Assembly: GCA_002104905.1 (NCBI GenBank)
Contig: MCFE01000154.1
Location: forward strand, 1-64,000
Reading direction: 5' to 3'
Length of the DNA stretch: 64,000 nt
Source of the DNA: Basidiobolus meristosporus CBS 931.73
Lineage: Eukaryota; Basidiobolomycota; Basidiobolomycetes; Basidiobolales; Basidiobolaceae
The stretch's first letter is position 1; the number at the start of each line of letters is the position of its first letter. Below the pieces are notes generated by a model, which was not told where the DNA came from, did no database searches, and saw only the letters and a program-made list of their open reading frames with translations. Of the stretch, positions 46,206 to 57,102 are shown piece by piece. Position numbers and translations under genes: made by a program.

Positions 46206-47548
46206 GTTGAAATCCAGCCTGGCAGGTAATAGCTCATAGGTCTTGTTGTCTTTTGGATCTGAGTAGCATGGGTTCTCCAGTTGATTGATGGATTACAACA
46301 AAATAGCCAGGTTTTTCCAAGTACAAGGTTGAACTTGCAGTTCCCAAATATATAAGCCTCTGGGTCTTCTTCATAGTCATTAATCTTCATTCTTACTGGC
46401 TGGGTAATACGGTTGATTATGTGGGAGTTCCCATCAGCTGTGGAGACTGAAGATGATTTGGTAGGTTCTGAGTTGATTCCAGCTTTCAAAGCAAATTGCT
46501 TTGACATGCACTCATGTGATGCTCCTGAGTCAATCATGATCTTGGCAGGTACTCCATTGATTACTCCATTCAAGTACAATAACTTCCCTGAGTTTGAAGT
46601 CATTTGGGACAAGTACTCTTCTGTCATATGGAAGGTGAGTTCCAAGTCTTCTTCAAGCTCATCTTCCACATTACTGTGCTCATGGGACTCAATATGGTTG
46701 AAGGTTCTTGTTGGCTGGTGTCCATTTCTTCTCTGAGGGCAGTACTTTGCAATATGTCCCGGCTGGTCGCAATTGAAGCAAAGTCCTCTCTTCTTGCATT
46801 CTTCTGAGGAGGGATTCTTCTGCATAGCGTCTATTTCCATTGGTACTGCTTCTGATTGTCTTCTTTCATAATGATTATAGCCTTTCTGATTAGTCACTGT
46901 AGGCTTCCCAGCTCCAAACATAGCTGAGTCATAGTCAATGGCAATCTTGATGGCTTCTTCAATTGTCTGAGGTCTTTGGTAATTGACTTCCTTGCAGGTT
47001 CTTTCTTTCAACCCATCAATAAAGTATTCAACTTGATCTAAGGGGTCCATTCTTTCAATTTGTCCAAGTAGACATCTGTACTCATAGATGTATTCTTGCA
47101 CCATTCCTTTCTGTCTGAGTGTCTTTGACTTCCTTCTTAGTAGTGTCTGCTGGTGTGGAGGTTCAAAAGCATCCTGAATTTCCGACACAAACTCATCCCA
47201 GGTAGAGATTGTAGAGCATCCCATCATAGTGGCCAACCTGATCTTGTTGTGGTACCACTGTAAAGCTGCATCTGCCAGGTAAGAAGCTGCATAATGCAAC
47301 TTGCTTTCTGGAGCAATTCCTTTAGCTTTAAAAGCTTCTTCAATCTGGAAGAGCCAAGTTCCCAGGTTTTCATTGACTCTGCCATGGTACCAGTTGACCT
47401 TCACACTAAAGTTGCTCTTAACAGGGCATTGCTGGTTCTGAACCATGGTAGTCATTCCTTGTTGCTGTTGGCTGAGGATCTGGAGTAACTGTTGCTGTTG
47501 GGCCAGGATTTGCTGCATGGCATTCTTCCATTCTTGATTGTCCGACAT
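46058..47548 (-). CDS. gypsy gag-protease
   Basis: The first ATG in the open frame is at 47548, 57 bases after the frame opens. After a Gln-rich N-terminus ([19 protein letters not shown]) comes the capsid region, with [14 protein letters not shown] and [10 protein letters not shown] zinc knuckle [14 protein letters not shown] (CX2CX4HX4C) follows, and an aspartic protease with [15 protein letters not shown]. The C-terminal 55 or so residues are out of the family frame after NPSINW and end at 46058, so the gag-pol junction is shifted by one base. This is either a mutation or a -1 shift used for pol expression. Confidence 0.9.
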   Translation of the reverse strand: MSDNQEWKNAMQQILAQQQQLLQILSQQQQGMTTMVQNQQCPVKSNFSVKVNWYHGRVNENLGTWLFQIEEAFKAKGIAPESKLHYAASYLADAALQWYHNKIRLATMMGCSTISTWDEFVSEIQDAFEPPHQQTLLRRKSKTLRQKGMVQEYIYEYRCLLGQIERMDPLDQVEYFIDGLKERTCKEVNYQRPQTIEEAIKIAIDYDSAMFGAGKPTVTNQKGYNHYERRQSEAVPMEIDAMQKNPSSEECKKRGLCFNCDQPGHIAKYCPQRRNGHQPTRTFNHIESHEHSNVEDELEEDLELTFHMTEEYLSQMTSNSGKLLYLNGVINGVPAKIMIDSGASHECMSKQFALKAGINSEPTKSSSVSTADGNSHIINRITQPVRMKINDYEEDPEAYIFGNCKFNLVLGKTWLFCCNPSINWRTHATQIQKTTRPMSYYLPGWISTWSIPVCVRQVNLARPSSVEHLEKVPRCSSWRYYRRIPLPQHPSRSRLS

Positions 47549-47591
47549 CTTGAGGGTGGTTTTTCTTTCTTCAGGAGGGAGGTTTCTGGTT

Positions 47592-47604
47592 ATTGCTGCT
47601 ACCA
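47592..47604 (-). other. gypsy primer binding site (initiator tRNA-Met 3' end)
   Basis: TGGTAGCAGCAAT on the minus strand, one base inside the 5' LTR. It is complementary to a tRNA ending ATTGCTGCTACCA. The UACCA end, with U before the discriminator A, is typical of eukaryotic initiator tRNA-Met. The host tRNA itself is not in the window. Confidence 0.65.
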
Positions 47605-47605
47605 A

Positions 47606-47972
47606 TGTTACAAGTCTTGGTATAAGAGTAGTAGAGGAATAGGGAGTTTAGCTAGTATTGTATTCACTAAAACTTGAACTGATTTTTATTGAGGTTCCAG
47701 CAGCTCCTTATATACATTTTGCCAGATCAATTGCTGACTAATTGTATTTCCTAATAAAGGTTGTGGCTGATGACTCATTTGATTGCATCATCATCACCCA
47801 ATAAGATCCTACTTTATATAACTATTTCTGTCTGATAAGGATCTGCTAATTCATTTGCTGACCAATGCTACTGATTTCATAGATAATACAGATATACTGA
47901 TAACCTAAACATATACTAATTGATTTGACTAAAACTGATCTAACTTAAACATTCAAGTGGCAGATCATAACA
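47606..47972 (-). repeat. gypsy 5' LTR (367 bp)
   Basis: Upstream LTR in element sense. It pairs with 43038-43405. Confidence 0.95.
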
Positions 47973-47976
47973 CATG

Positions 47977-49585
47977 AAAAGTCAGAGAATTAATTGAGTC
48001 AGGTGATATTTTAATTTTGTGACAGCGTTCTAACAGGAACATCATAAAGGGCTTACTTAATGGTAGAGCCTAATCAAACAAAGGGTTGAGTGCAAGGTTG
48101 CACTTAATTTTAGTGCTGGACTCAGGGACATCTATGGGCCAATAAAGCATGCAATTATGCTACAATGGAGGCTTGAATTAAATTGCCATATTAACCCTAC
48201 ACAAAGTAAGTCTGATGTATAGCTATAGGAGGTAATCATGTGCTACAATATCATGAAACAGTATTGCTCTTATTCTGTTGACTTTCCTTGAGCTATTGCA
48301 GCGCATGAAAAAAGATTAAGAACTTGCAACTCTCAAAGACACCAGCATAAAATACAGACAATTGGTCAATGTTAGAGTATAAAGTTGTACTGAACACTCA
48401 GTAGCAGGTACATGTTTAATTTACAGCTCATTGGAAGCAGTGCTTAAGAAGTCATATCAATTGAGTTCAAAAAACCCAATAAATCTGCCTACTGCTGGTA
48501 GATTTCCTGCTGTAACTCTGATAACATGTATTTTTTTCTATCCAATCAGGCACTGCTACATTATACTGGTACTGCACCAGAATTTAGTTTCCATGCATGA
48601 AGTAATTTAGCTTTGTATAGCATGCATTAATTGTGTGCTGGCTATAAGACTTTCCTCTTTGAGAAATATCACAATTAGAACATCCTACACTGAAAATAGG
48701 GGAAGATTTACTCACTTCAGAATTTCAACACTGCAGGCACAGTTCTAAGATCTCAGGACTTCTCCTCCTTCACATACATTACTGAGTATTCCAAATCTGA
48801 TCAGCTTTGCACCTGCCAAGAGACTGTATGTCTCACAGACAACAATCTGAGTTATACTAGAGAACTGCCACTTTGCTGCTGGGAAACCATGCTGAACAGA
48901 CCTCTTCAATTTAAAACTCTATTGTAGATCTGTTCAAGAGCCTCTATATTCTTAAAGAACCCCTTTAGGCACCCACTTAGCTAATATTTCCCATGAGAGA
49001 TTCTTCAAAGAAACCCCTTTACACTGATGATACTCTGGTCAACACCCATTTGGGTCCAAAGTTCTCATTAATGACCTGAATATCAGATGGCTTTTGGTAA
49101 AAGGGAAGGTCAGGACCTTGAAATAAGGAAGGTATTCACAGATATGAAGGTAGCTTCCAGTTTAGAAAAAGTTGTAATCAAAGTAGGTATACCAAATGCC
49201 TGACACTGCATAAGAAGTAAGCTATAAAAGTAAAATACACTGCCTACTGCATATTTTGAAGCGCAGAATAAGGATACTAGCCAAGTTTTTATGTTTTCTA
49301 TTGGTATATCAAACTTTCAATGTGCAAGTTCAGTATTTGCACACTAGTTGTTTTTGAGCAATCAACATTGACATTGCCAAACAAACTCCAAACTATCCAT
49401 AACTCTGCTACTGATACTCCCTACAGAGAGCCATTACATAACTAGAAAACCATGAATAAGTAGTATCAGTGCCATTATAACATCAAGCAAAGATCATTAC
49501 AAAAAGCTCCTCTTCAGATTTAACAAAAAACTTGGTCCAAAACTTGCATCACAACAGCCTCTATGTTACTTTTGCTTGGTTGGTT
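47977..49585. other. unassigned AT-rich DNA between two retrotransposons
   Basis: About 1.6 kb with no open frame of note and no repeat relation that I could align. It is probably the continuation of the sequence into which the gypsy element inserted. Confidence 0.45.
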
Positions 49586-49590
49586 GCCTC

Positions 49591-49960
49591 TGTTGCAATT
49601 TAAGAAGTGATTTGGATATAAGGAACTTATCAAGAAATAGTGATGATAGTTGAACTGTTGTTTATTCATAAAGAAGCTCAGTATTTATACCTTTGTAGAA
49701 GTAATACAGCTGCAACACTAAGTAGGGAGGGTTTCTCAATATTCAGGAGCATTCTGTAACAGTTTCAGGGTTAGTACATAATGTTTGGGTAATAGTGCTA
49801 ATTTGATCCTGACTATAGGGGAATAATCATAAGATCATATATCTGGAGAAAGTGGCAAAGTTAAGGCAGTAAATGAGTCCTACAGTGACTAAGACTAGCC
49901 TAGAATTGTTAAGTAAATTTTTAGCTGCTGAATGATACCAAATAGTCCAATATTTCAACA
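49591..49960 (-). repeat. copia 3' LTR (370 bp)
   Basis: TGTTGCAATT...TATTTCAACA on the plus strand. In element sense its first bases TGTTGA supply the last Cys codon and the TGA stop of pol. Confidence 0.97.
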
Positions 49961-52750
49961 CTCCCCCTCAGCTAAATAATTTCTTAATCCCAATTTCTCT
50001 CTAAGGATCTCAAACTGTGGCCTAGCTAGTGGTTTTGTCAATATGTCTGCCACCATTTTGTCAGTTGGGCAGTAAACCAGCGCTACTAAGTTATTTTTTA
50101 CAGCTTCCCTCACAAAGTGATGCTGTATATCAATGTGCTTAGTTCTGGCATGATTAGTAGGATTTCTAGCTAATGAAATACAACTTTGATTATCCTTGTA
50201 AATACATATTGGTTCACCTGAATTAAAACCTAAGTCTTTGAGTAATTTTCGTAGCAATATAGCCTCCTTAGTTGCTTGACATGCAGCCATATATTTGGCT
50301 TCAGTTGTAGATAGTGCCACAGTTGGTTGTTTCTTGCAATTCCAAGTAATAGCTGCACCAGCATAAAGAAATACATAGCCTGTGGTAGAGCGTCTGTCAA
50401 TCAGATCTCTACCCCAATCTGAATCACTATAACCATCAAATTTTTGCCTATTAGCTGCTCCAGAGTATTCCAGTACCATATTTATGGTACCTTGTAGATA
50501 TCTGAAAATCCGCTTAACTGCTGCAATTTGATCTGATCCATAATTCTGCATGAATTGACTGACTCTTCCAACTGCTACTGCAATATCTGGACGTGTAGAC
50601 ACCATCAAGTACATTAGGCTACCAACCATTGATTGATAGGGAAAGTTTTGGTCCATATTTGAGCCGTTTTCATCTATAACTGGCTGAGATTTGCTTAATT
50701 TCAGGTTATTGTCCATAGGGGTTGCTGCAGGCTTGCAATTTTCCATTTTGAAGCGTCTAAAAATGTCCCTGATGTACTCAGACTGATTCAGCACAATTTT
50801 CTGCGTAGGTATGTCAAATTTGACCTCAATTCCAAGAAAATAGCTCAATTTTCCAAGATCTTTCATCTCAAACTTGCTGAAGAGATCTGATTTCGTCTGT
50901 TTAAGTGCCTCTTGATCACTTGTAGCTCTAATTAGGTCGTCCACATAAAGAACTAGGATGATCACACCCTTTTTGAGCTGTTTCACATATATACTGTGAT
51001 CTGCAGTGCTACGAGAGAACCCAATTTCCTCTAGATATGTGTCAATCTTGTTATACCATGCTTTGGGTGCCTGCTTAAGCCCATACAATGATTTTCTAAG
51101 TTTGCACACCTTATGGGGGCTTTTTGGATTGGTAAAACCTTCTGGTTGCTCCATATATATAGTTTCTTGCAAATCCCCATTTAGAAAGGCTGTTTTGACG
51201 TCCATTTGGTGTACATCTAGACTGTGTACAGCTGCCAGGGCTAGAACTGTCCTAATAGAGTTAAACTTGGCAACCAGAGCAAATGTTTCCTTAAAGTCTA
51301 GTCCCTGGATCTGGGAATAGCCTTTAGCTACCAATCTAGCCTTGTACTTATCAGCGGCACCAATTGAGGTTATCTTGATCTTGTAGACCCATCTACATCC
51401 TATTGGCTTTCTCCCATTTGGTAAATCTACCAGTTCCCACGTTTTTGCCTTGATCAGTGATTGGTACTCCTCCTGCATGGCTTGTTGCCACTTAGTAGCA
51501 TCTGGACCTTGCATTGCCTGTTCCAGATTCTGAGGTTCGGCACATAAGGCAAGATAAGCTTCTTCATGATCATTGGATGTCAGCCACCAGGATCCAGGGG
51601 CATTTCTTATTCTGGTAGATCTCCTAACTGGGATAATCTGTTCTGATCTGGAACTGGTAGAAGTATCTTCCATCTCTGGCTGGATTTGGTACGTATCTTC
51701 TTCATTTGTGTTGATTGCATCATCAGGCAGCTGGCCAATGATTTCTGTGGCTTTCTGATCTGAATTCTCCTCAAATACAACGTCCCTGCTTGTGATCAGC
51801 TTCTGAATTTTGCCATCATACACTCTATACCCTTTAGTATCTTCACAATACCCAAGAAAGATCCCTTTTCTACTCTTTGGTTCCAACTTTGAGCGTTTTT
51901 TGTCAGGGATGTGATAAAAAACATCACTGCCAAAGATCCTGAGGTGCTGGAGATCTGGTTTTTTGCCTGAATATGCTTCAAAGGGTGTAGAATCACATAG
52001 TGCTGTTGCTGGGCATCTGTTCTTGATGTATACAGCGGTAGCAACAGATTCAGCCCAAAACTTGTAGTCCATTCCCTTATCATGTAGCATAGATCTTCCC
52101 ATCTCTACTATTGCTCTATTTGCACGTTCTGCTACTCCATTTTGCTGTGGAGTATGAGGAACTGTGGTCTGTTGAAGTATACCAGTAGACAAGCAGTATT
52201 TTGCAAACTCCTTTGAGCAGTATTCTCCTCCATTGTCGCTTTGAAGTACCTTCAATTTACACCCAGTTTGTGATTCTGCCATGTTCTTGAAGTGCTTAAA
52301 TGTCTCTAAAGCTTCATCCTTTGTTTTGAGGAAGTACACCCATGTATATCTTGTCTTGTCATCAATAAACGTCATAAAGTATCTCTTGGCTCCAAAGGAC
52401 AGTGTTCTCATGGGGCCACATATGTCTGAGTGTACAATAGCCAATATTTCGGTGGTATTAATGCCTTCTGAGCTCTTGAAACATTGCCTAGCTTGTTTGC
52501 CATATGAACATCCCTTACAAACATTCAATTTGATCGGAATTGAGTATTTTAGGCCCAAAACAAGCTGATTTTTCACCAATTGGCTCATTTTCTGTTCCCC
52601 TATGTGTCCTAGCCTCCTATGCCACGTCTCCCAGTTGGTTTCATCAGTTTCAGCAATGTTGACATACTCAGGTACAATGATCTTGCATTGTAACTTGTAT
52701 ATATTGTGATCTCTGATTCCTAAAGCTAATTTTTGTCCATTTTCACTCAA
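49955..52750 (-). CDS. copia integrase-reverse transcriptase-RNase H, 931 codons intact
   Basis: The uninterrupted part of the copia polyprotein. The first Met is only the first after a stop, not a natural start. The GAG-pre-integrase HHCC has His44, His49, Cys78 and Cys81. The integrase DDE residues are Asp109 (VHSDICGP), Asp172 (QSDNGGEY) and Glu208 (PQQNGVAERA). A linker contains a poorly conserved acidic part. The reverse transcriptase carries MDVKTAFLNGDL (Asp517) and LYVDDL (602-605). RNase H has Asp776 and Asp778 in GYSDSDWG, Glu817 in STTEAKY and Asp853 in YKDNQSC. The end, TKPLARPQFEILREKLGLRN, is standard for copia. The stop codon is made by the first bases of the 3' LTR. All catalytic residues I can check are present. 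Confidence 0.97.
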   Translation of the reverse strand: MSENGQKLALGIRDHNIYKLQCKIIVPEYVNIAETDETNWETWHRRLGHIGEQKMSQLVKNQLVLGLKYSIPIKLNVCKGCSYGKQARQCFKSSEGINTTEILAIVHSDICGPMRTLSFGAKRYFMTFIDDKTRYTWVYFLKTKDEALETFKHFKNMAESQTGCKLKVLQSDNGGEYCSKEFAKYCLSTGILQQTTVPHTPQQNGVAERANRAIVEMGRSMLHDKGMDYKFWAESVATAVYIKNRCPATALCDSTPFEAYSGKKPDLQHLRIFGSDVFYHIPDKKRSKLEPKSRKGIFLGYCEDTKGYRVYDGKIQKLITSRDVVFEENSDQKATEIIGQLPDDAINTNEEDTYQIQPEMEDTSTSSRSEQIIPVRRSTRIRNAPGSWWLTSNDHEEAYLALCAEPQNLEQAMQGPDATKWQQAMQEEYQSLIKAKTWELVDLPNGRKPIGCRWVYKIKITSIGAADKYKARLVAKGYSQIQGLDFKETFALVAKFNSIRTVLALAAVHSLDVHQMDVKTAFLNGDLQETIYMEQPEGFTNPKSPHKVCKLRKSLYGLKQAPKAWYNKIDTYLEEIGFSRSTADHSIYVKQLKKGVIILVLYVDDLIRATSDQEALKQTKSDLFSKFEMKDLGKLSYFLGIEVKFDIPTQKIVLNQSEYIRDIFRRFKMENCKPAATPMDNNLKLSKSQPVIDENGSNMDQNFPYQSMVGSLMYLMVSTRPDIAVAVGRVSQFMQNYGSDQIAAVKRIFRYLQGTINMVLEYSGAANRQKFDGYSDSDWGRDLIDRRSTTGYVFLYAGAAITWNCKKQPTVALSTTEAKYMAACQATKEAILLRKLLKDLGFNSGEPICIYKDNQSCISLARNPTNHARTKHIDIQHHFVREAVKNNLVALVYCPTDKMVADILTKPLARPQFEILREKLGLRNYLAEGEC
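49961..49971 (-). other. copia polypurine tract
   Basis: GCTGAGGGGGAG on the minus strand, directly next to the 3' LTR. It also encodes AEGE near the end of pol. Confidence 0.85.
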
Positions 52751-52789
52751 TATTGAGCAGCTCAGCTTAGTAAAAACGAATTTCAGTCC

Positions 52790-53835
52790 CTAAGTAGTTG
52801 CTTTACTGACTGAGAGTAGGTTCTTAGCTATTCCAGGTACATAGAGTACGTCAGTCAGTTTTGCTGTTGTTGCCCCTGAGTTATCACTCATATTTAGTTG
52901 TATAGACCCACTAGCGGTAGCTTCCAATGCAGAGTTATCTCCCAGATAAACCTTTCTTACAGGAATAGTCTTTAAGTTGCTGAACCAATCCTTTATACCA
53001 CAAATATGCTGTGATGCTCCAGAGTCAATATACCATTCATTACTTTGGTTACTTGCACTCTCTTGTACAGTGACAAATAACTGTTCATCAGTAGTTATAT
53101 GGTTTGCCTGCTCTAGTTTCTGTTTTTCATCTGCTTGTTTCATCTTGCATTCTCTTGCCCAGTGTCATGGCTTCTTACAGTAGTTACAGCAGCCAGGTTT
53201 TCTTCGGTTTTGTTGCTTTCCCTTCTTTTCTGTATGCCTTTCTGAACTGAATAAAGCATTATCTTCAATTTTCCCTGCTTGATCATTACGTCTGAGTTCT
53301 TCATGGAGAAGTCTTCCTTTGACATAGTCTAAAGTCAAGTTGTCTTCTCTGCTTTCAAAAGAAAGCAGACAGAGTATCTTTTCTTCATCATCTACACCAG
53401 CATTAATACTGTAAAGTTCTTCTGCAAGTGTCTCCATTCTGGTAATGAGTTGTAGCATGTCATCATCTGGCTTTTTTCTCATGTTGAAGAACTTTCGTTT
53501 CAAATAAAGCTTGCTTGATACTGACTTTGCTCTAAAGATCTTCTCTAAGGATTCCCATGCTGCTTTGGCAGTATTTGAGGCATGGATTTGTCCAATGAAG
53601 GAGTCTTGCACATTGATGCATATTGCATTGAAGGCCTTTCTCTCCTTCTCTTGAAACCTCTCCACATCTTCTGCTGTTCCTTTGGGCTAAACTTCCTTTC
53701 CTGTTACTATGTTCCAAAGCTTTCTTTCCTCAAGGTGGATCTGCATCTTGACCTCCAAAGTCTGTAGTTCTTCCCATCAAACCTCTCCTTTACAGGGAAG
53801 ATGTTGGTATTGCTTTGTTTGCTGGTAGAAGTCAT
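52790..53835 (-). pseudogene. copia gag-protease, three stops and a frameshift
   Basis: ATG at 53835 (MTSTSKQSNTNIFPVKERFD). A one-base deletion near 53754 follows RLW. Then stops occur in the correct frame: TAG at 53689-53687, TGA at 53167-53165 inside the zinc knuckle (CNYCKKP*HWAREC, where Gly is expected), and TAG at 52792-52790 just after the protease. Gag has LYLKRKFFNMRKKPDDDML and YVKGRLLHEELRR. The protease has EWYIDSGASQHICGI and VLYVPGIAKNLLSVSKA. All pieces except the first 25 residues share the pol frame. Confidence 0.93.
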
Positions 53836-53859
53836 CTTTAGAATAGATTAAGGCAATCA

Positions 53860-53871
53860 GGGCTCATAACC
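53860..53871 (-). other. copia primer binding site (initiator tRNA-Met anticodon loop)
   Basis: GGTTATGAGCCC on the minus strand, directly inside the 5' LTR. It is complementary to GGGCTCATAACC, the anticodon stem-loop of fungal initiator tRNA-Met. Drosophila copia is known to prime from a half-molecule of the same tRNA. Confidence 0.8.
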
Positions 53872-54241
53872 TGTTGCAATTTAAGAAGTGATTTGGATAT
53901 AAGGAACTTATCAAGAAATAGTGATAATAGTTGAACTGTTGTTTATTCATAAAGAAGCTCAGTATTTATACCTTTGTAGTAGTAATACAGCTGCAACACT
54001 AAGTAGGGAGGGTTTCTCAGTATTCAGGAGCATTCTGTAACAGTGTCAGGGTTAGTACATAATGTTTGGGTAATAGTGCTAATTTGATCCTGACTATAGG
54101 GGAATAATCATAAGATCATATATCTGGAGAAAGTGGCAAAGTTAAGGCAGTAAATGAGTCCTACAGTGACTAAGACTAGCCTAGAATTGTTAAGTAAATT
54201 TTTAGCTGCTGAATGATACCAAATAGTCCAATATTTCAACA
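53872..54241 (-). repeat. copia 5' LTR (370 bp)
   Basis: Upstream LTR in element sense. Four differences from the 3' LTR are seen. Confidence 0.97.
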
Positions 54242-54246
54242 GCCTC

Positions 54247-54985
54247 TTCCCTCTTTTTTTGACTCTAAACGCATTAATACCCTCTATATCTTTGAACCTT
54301 GATTGGTAATTCCCTCTGTTTCACATTAGTCACCTGTTGACTCAACTAGCAGTCCTTTTTTTCATGCATCTGAGCTGGTATTCTCTATTAAATTGGGAAC
54401 TGCAACTTAACTGCAGATTATAATGACCTACAGAAGTGTAAATACCCAACACCAACACTAAGACCAGCCTCAAACACAATGAGTAACTTCACAACAAAGC
54501 TTTTTACTTTTCATTCACGCAAATTGGTTTACTTCCTTTCAATATTCAGTTGTAATGCAATTTCAAATTGTATTGACCTATACAAGCTTCTTATACTCAA
54601 TACTGATATTAGCCCAGCCTGGCAGACATCACACAATTACATCAAACACATCATTCAATCAGCATTCATGCCAAAACACTTTTTTTCCTTGACATTGACA
54701 GGAATTTCACTGCCTCATGCCATTGTTTAATGACTAGTTCTCATTAGTTATGGTCCTCAGCTGGCACTGCAAGGTCTAGCACCTAATCTACTACTCTTTA
54801 CAATAAATCCTTGCATTATTCAAGTGCATGCTCTTGGCCACTGCTCTTTCAGATGTGCTGCAACCTTTACTCTCCATGTTATAGCACCAAAACTCCAATG
54901 AAGGCATTGCATTAGACATTGAAGCTCTTGATGTTGTTGCTTTGCTGGGCAGGAAGATCTGTGGGAAGATCTTGACACTGGGATT
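54247..54985. other. dispersed repeat block related to 29.6-30.1 kb
   Basis: It resembles the block that follows R copy 1 and holds a minus-strand relic of the R C-terminus. It was the target of the copia insertion: the GCCTC duplication rejoins TTGCCTC upstream with TTCCCTC downstream. No intact frame. Confidence 0.5.
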
Positions 54986-54989
54986 TGTT

Positions 54990-55115
54990 TGCAGTATTTT
55001 CACCAAAATATCAGGTATCTGGATTATGTATTTCTCATAATTTTACAATCAGCCCCAGCTTTGCACACACACCGTTCAGAACTTCCTAATCATAAGCTAT
55101 ACATTTGCTATAAGA
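54990..55115 (+). repeat. LTR-A fragment
   Basis: Matches the middle of LTR-A (ATTTTCACCAAAATATCAGG and CCCAGCTTTGCACACA). Confidence 0.75.
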
Positions 55116-55119
55116 AATA

Positions 55120-55830
55120 ATTGTGATGATCTGCTCAGATGGCCATCACAAAGTCAAAATCCAATGGGCAAGAGGTATTGATCCCATCTGTTTTGTCAGA
55201 AAAGATGGCACCTTTGAGTGGAACATAGCCTGTGAGACTGACTCTCAGAAGGTAATAGATGTTCTTGCTAAGCTGCCAAGCATAAGAAGCTTTAGAAAAG
55301 AGTATACTCTGTGCAGAGATGCTGCTGATTATGCAATGAAGTAGTGCTAAGCCATGAAACTGAGGGAAAAGAATACCAGGTTGCTTTCAAATCCAAGAAA
55401 CAAGACACAGCAGAACAATGCTATCCAGCACATGCTTGGTGCATGAATCAGATTGGCTTAGCTTATTACTAAAATACATGGAAGAGCAAGGCATTGCAAA
55501 TGAAATGTTGCTTGCCTGGACTTTTTGTATAAGCTACATAACAAATACAGATATCTTCTAATTGAAGGAAGTTATGGCCCTGTGAAAACCAGAGCATGGC
55601 AGCTAAGAATGAGACAAGATATTAAGAAGCTTGTGAAAACATGCCTAAGCTACCAAATCAATCTAGGCTAAAACCCAGAATTGCCAGGCTCTATCCTTAA
55701 GAACCTCCAAGGCCATTTGAGAGATGGGGAATCAGCTCTATTGGACAACTGCCCACCACCAAGATAGTCATCAATTGGATCCCAGGGACAGTTGCAAGTA
55801 TCTTGTAAGCTCATACAAAAGCAGTAATGA
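55120..55830 (+). pseudogene. gypsy pol relic (reverse transcriptase end, RNase H start, integrase zinc region)
   Basis: Plus-strand fragment with FEWNIACETDSQKVIDVLAK and RKEYTLCRDAADYA, the join between reverse transcriptase and RNase H. After a deletion come integrase pieces with RAWQLRMRQDIKKLVKTC and PPRPFERWGISSIGQLPTT. It is related to the gypsy element at 43-48 kb but much more decayed. No LTRs. Confidence 0.8.
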
Positions 55831-56019
55831 GTCAGTTAGGTGCAGTGGCTAACAGGATTGATGCAATTGCCTAGAGAAATTGGGGAATAGTCCAGAAAAA
55901 GGATAAGTGGATAATACTTGTAGAGTAGTCAGTTTTCCAGGTCACAGCACCCAAAGATAAAGCACACAGAGAAGTCCATCTTAGCATGGGATTCAGAGAC
56001 TCTGGTGTTTATATCTAAG

Positions 56020-56400
56020 CTTTAATTTTATAAAAGACTGAATATCTGTGAAGCTGTTGAGTGTAATATAATGAGTGGGCTGATATTCAAGAGGCCATAA
56101 GTAGTCTGGCGTGGTATCACCTCAAGGCCAGCATACAATGGGGCCATCAGAAACTCAGGGCCAAGCAGAATGCACTTGCCCTGGTCCATAAGCACTATTT
56201 TGGACTCAAGCAAGTAAACCAAAATAGGGCCTGAATTGGAATGCTAGGAAAGTATCTCAAGAGTAGCAGAGATAATTAGGGGCAGAAGCCAATGGGGGAC
56301 ACATCTAAGAACCAACTGTTTCCTCAAGAACTTGCCATATGCGGGGCAGTAGGCTACAATATGAGGTACAGAAGCATCAGGTAGCCAGAAAATTCTGCCT
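56020..56400 (+). pseudogene. R copy 4, N-terminal part
   Basis: Plus-strand relic in several frames. DNA identity to R copy 2 runs from the leader (AAGATAAAGCACACAGAG) through CAAGGCCAGCATACAATGGG and CACTATTTTGGACTCAAGCA. Confidence 0.55.
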
Positions 56401-57102
56401 CAGGTAGCTATATTGTTGTCCCAAATTTTCATAAAGATGGTGGATCCAATCTGGATCTGCTATCAGAGCTACATAATGAGGCTATCTTATTGCTGGCAGC
56501 CTGAAATTACCAGCTCTTTGCACAATCTAACTGATTTTACTGCCAAGGTTAGGACTTTACAGTGTTTGAATAGTCCTTTGACATGACCTGCAAGCCATTC
56601 TGATGTTCTTTATGCATCCAACATTTATTGGAGCAGACCTAACCAGTCAATAGATCCAATTGCTTGTTCACAGGTTACCATACATCCTGATCTTTGGCTG
56701 GCAGTCAAGGTGAAGCCCCCAGTTTACCTGCCTTTACAAAAAAAACCTTGTAATACTCAAGTGCATTTGCTTCAACATTACTTGCCAAGGAGTACCACAA
56801 TCTCTTGGTTTATTCATTAATGCTCCAAACAATTCTTAGGACTTTCTGAGAATCTTTTAATATTATGGTGTTGTTATTTTTCTCACAAACTGGATTTCTG
56901 CTACATCTGTAATGGAGTATAGATAGGCTGTTGTATAGGAATCTTAAGAAAAAATACAAAAAGGCCGGCAGAGTGCCTTCCTAATATCAGCCAAACCCTA
57001 AATTTCCCAGTACTGACAACTGTCAATATTTCAGGTTCTAGCGGTATCCTATTCTGCTTATTTGTTAGCAATTCAGAGCCAACAAGCTCCATGACTGCAC
57101 TA
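56401..57102. other. unassigned repeat-derived DNA
   Basis: It contains GGATCCAATCTGG- and CCTAACCAGTCAATAGATCCAA-like pieces that recur near 31.3-31.5 kb in T copy 2. No frame. Confidence 0.4.

Larger units (their letters stand above)
43038..47972 (-). mobile_element. full-length Ty3/gypsy retrotransposon, 4935 bp, inactivated
   Basis: Bounded by LTRs at 43038-43405 and 47606-47972 and by CATG on both sides (43034-43037 and 47973-47976). Order on the minus strand is gag, protease, reverse transcriptase, RNase H, integrase, which is the Ty3/gypsy order. The primer binding site, polypurine tract and all domains are present. The coding region has one frameshift between protease and reverse transcriptase and four in-frame stops in pol. 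The LTRs differ at roughly 14-15 of 368 positions by eye, so it is older than the copia element at 49.6 kb. It lies within the remains of T copy 3. Confidence 0.95.
49591..54241 (-). mobile_element. full-length Ty1/copia retrotransposon, 4651 bp, recent
   Basis: Bounded by 370 bp LTRs (49591-49960 and 53872-54241) and a perfect 5 bp target duplication GCCTC (49586-49590 and 54242-54246). The LTRs differ at four positions by eye, about 1 percent, so insertion is recent. The coding region is a single frame on the minus strand: gag, protease, integrase, reverse transcriptase, RNase H. It is broken by one frameshift near the start and three stops, all in gag and protease; the remaining 931 codons are open. 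It is a different family from LTR-A. Confidence 0.97.
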
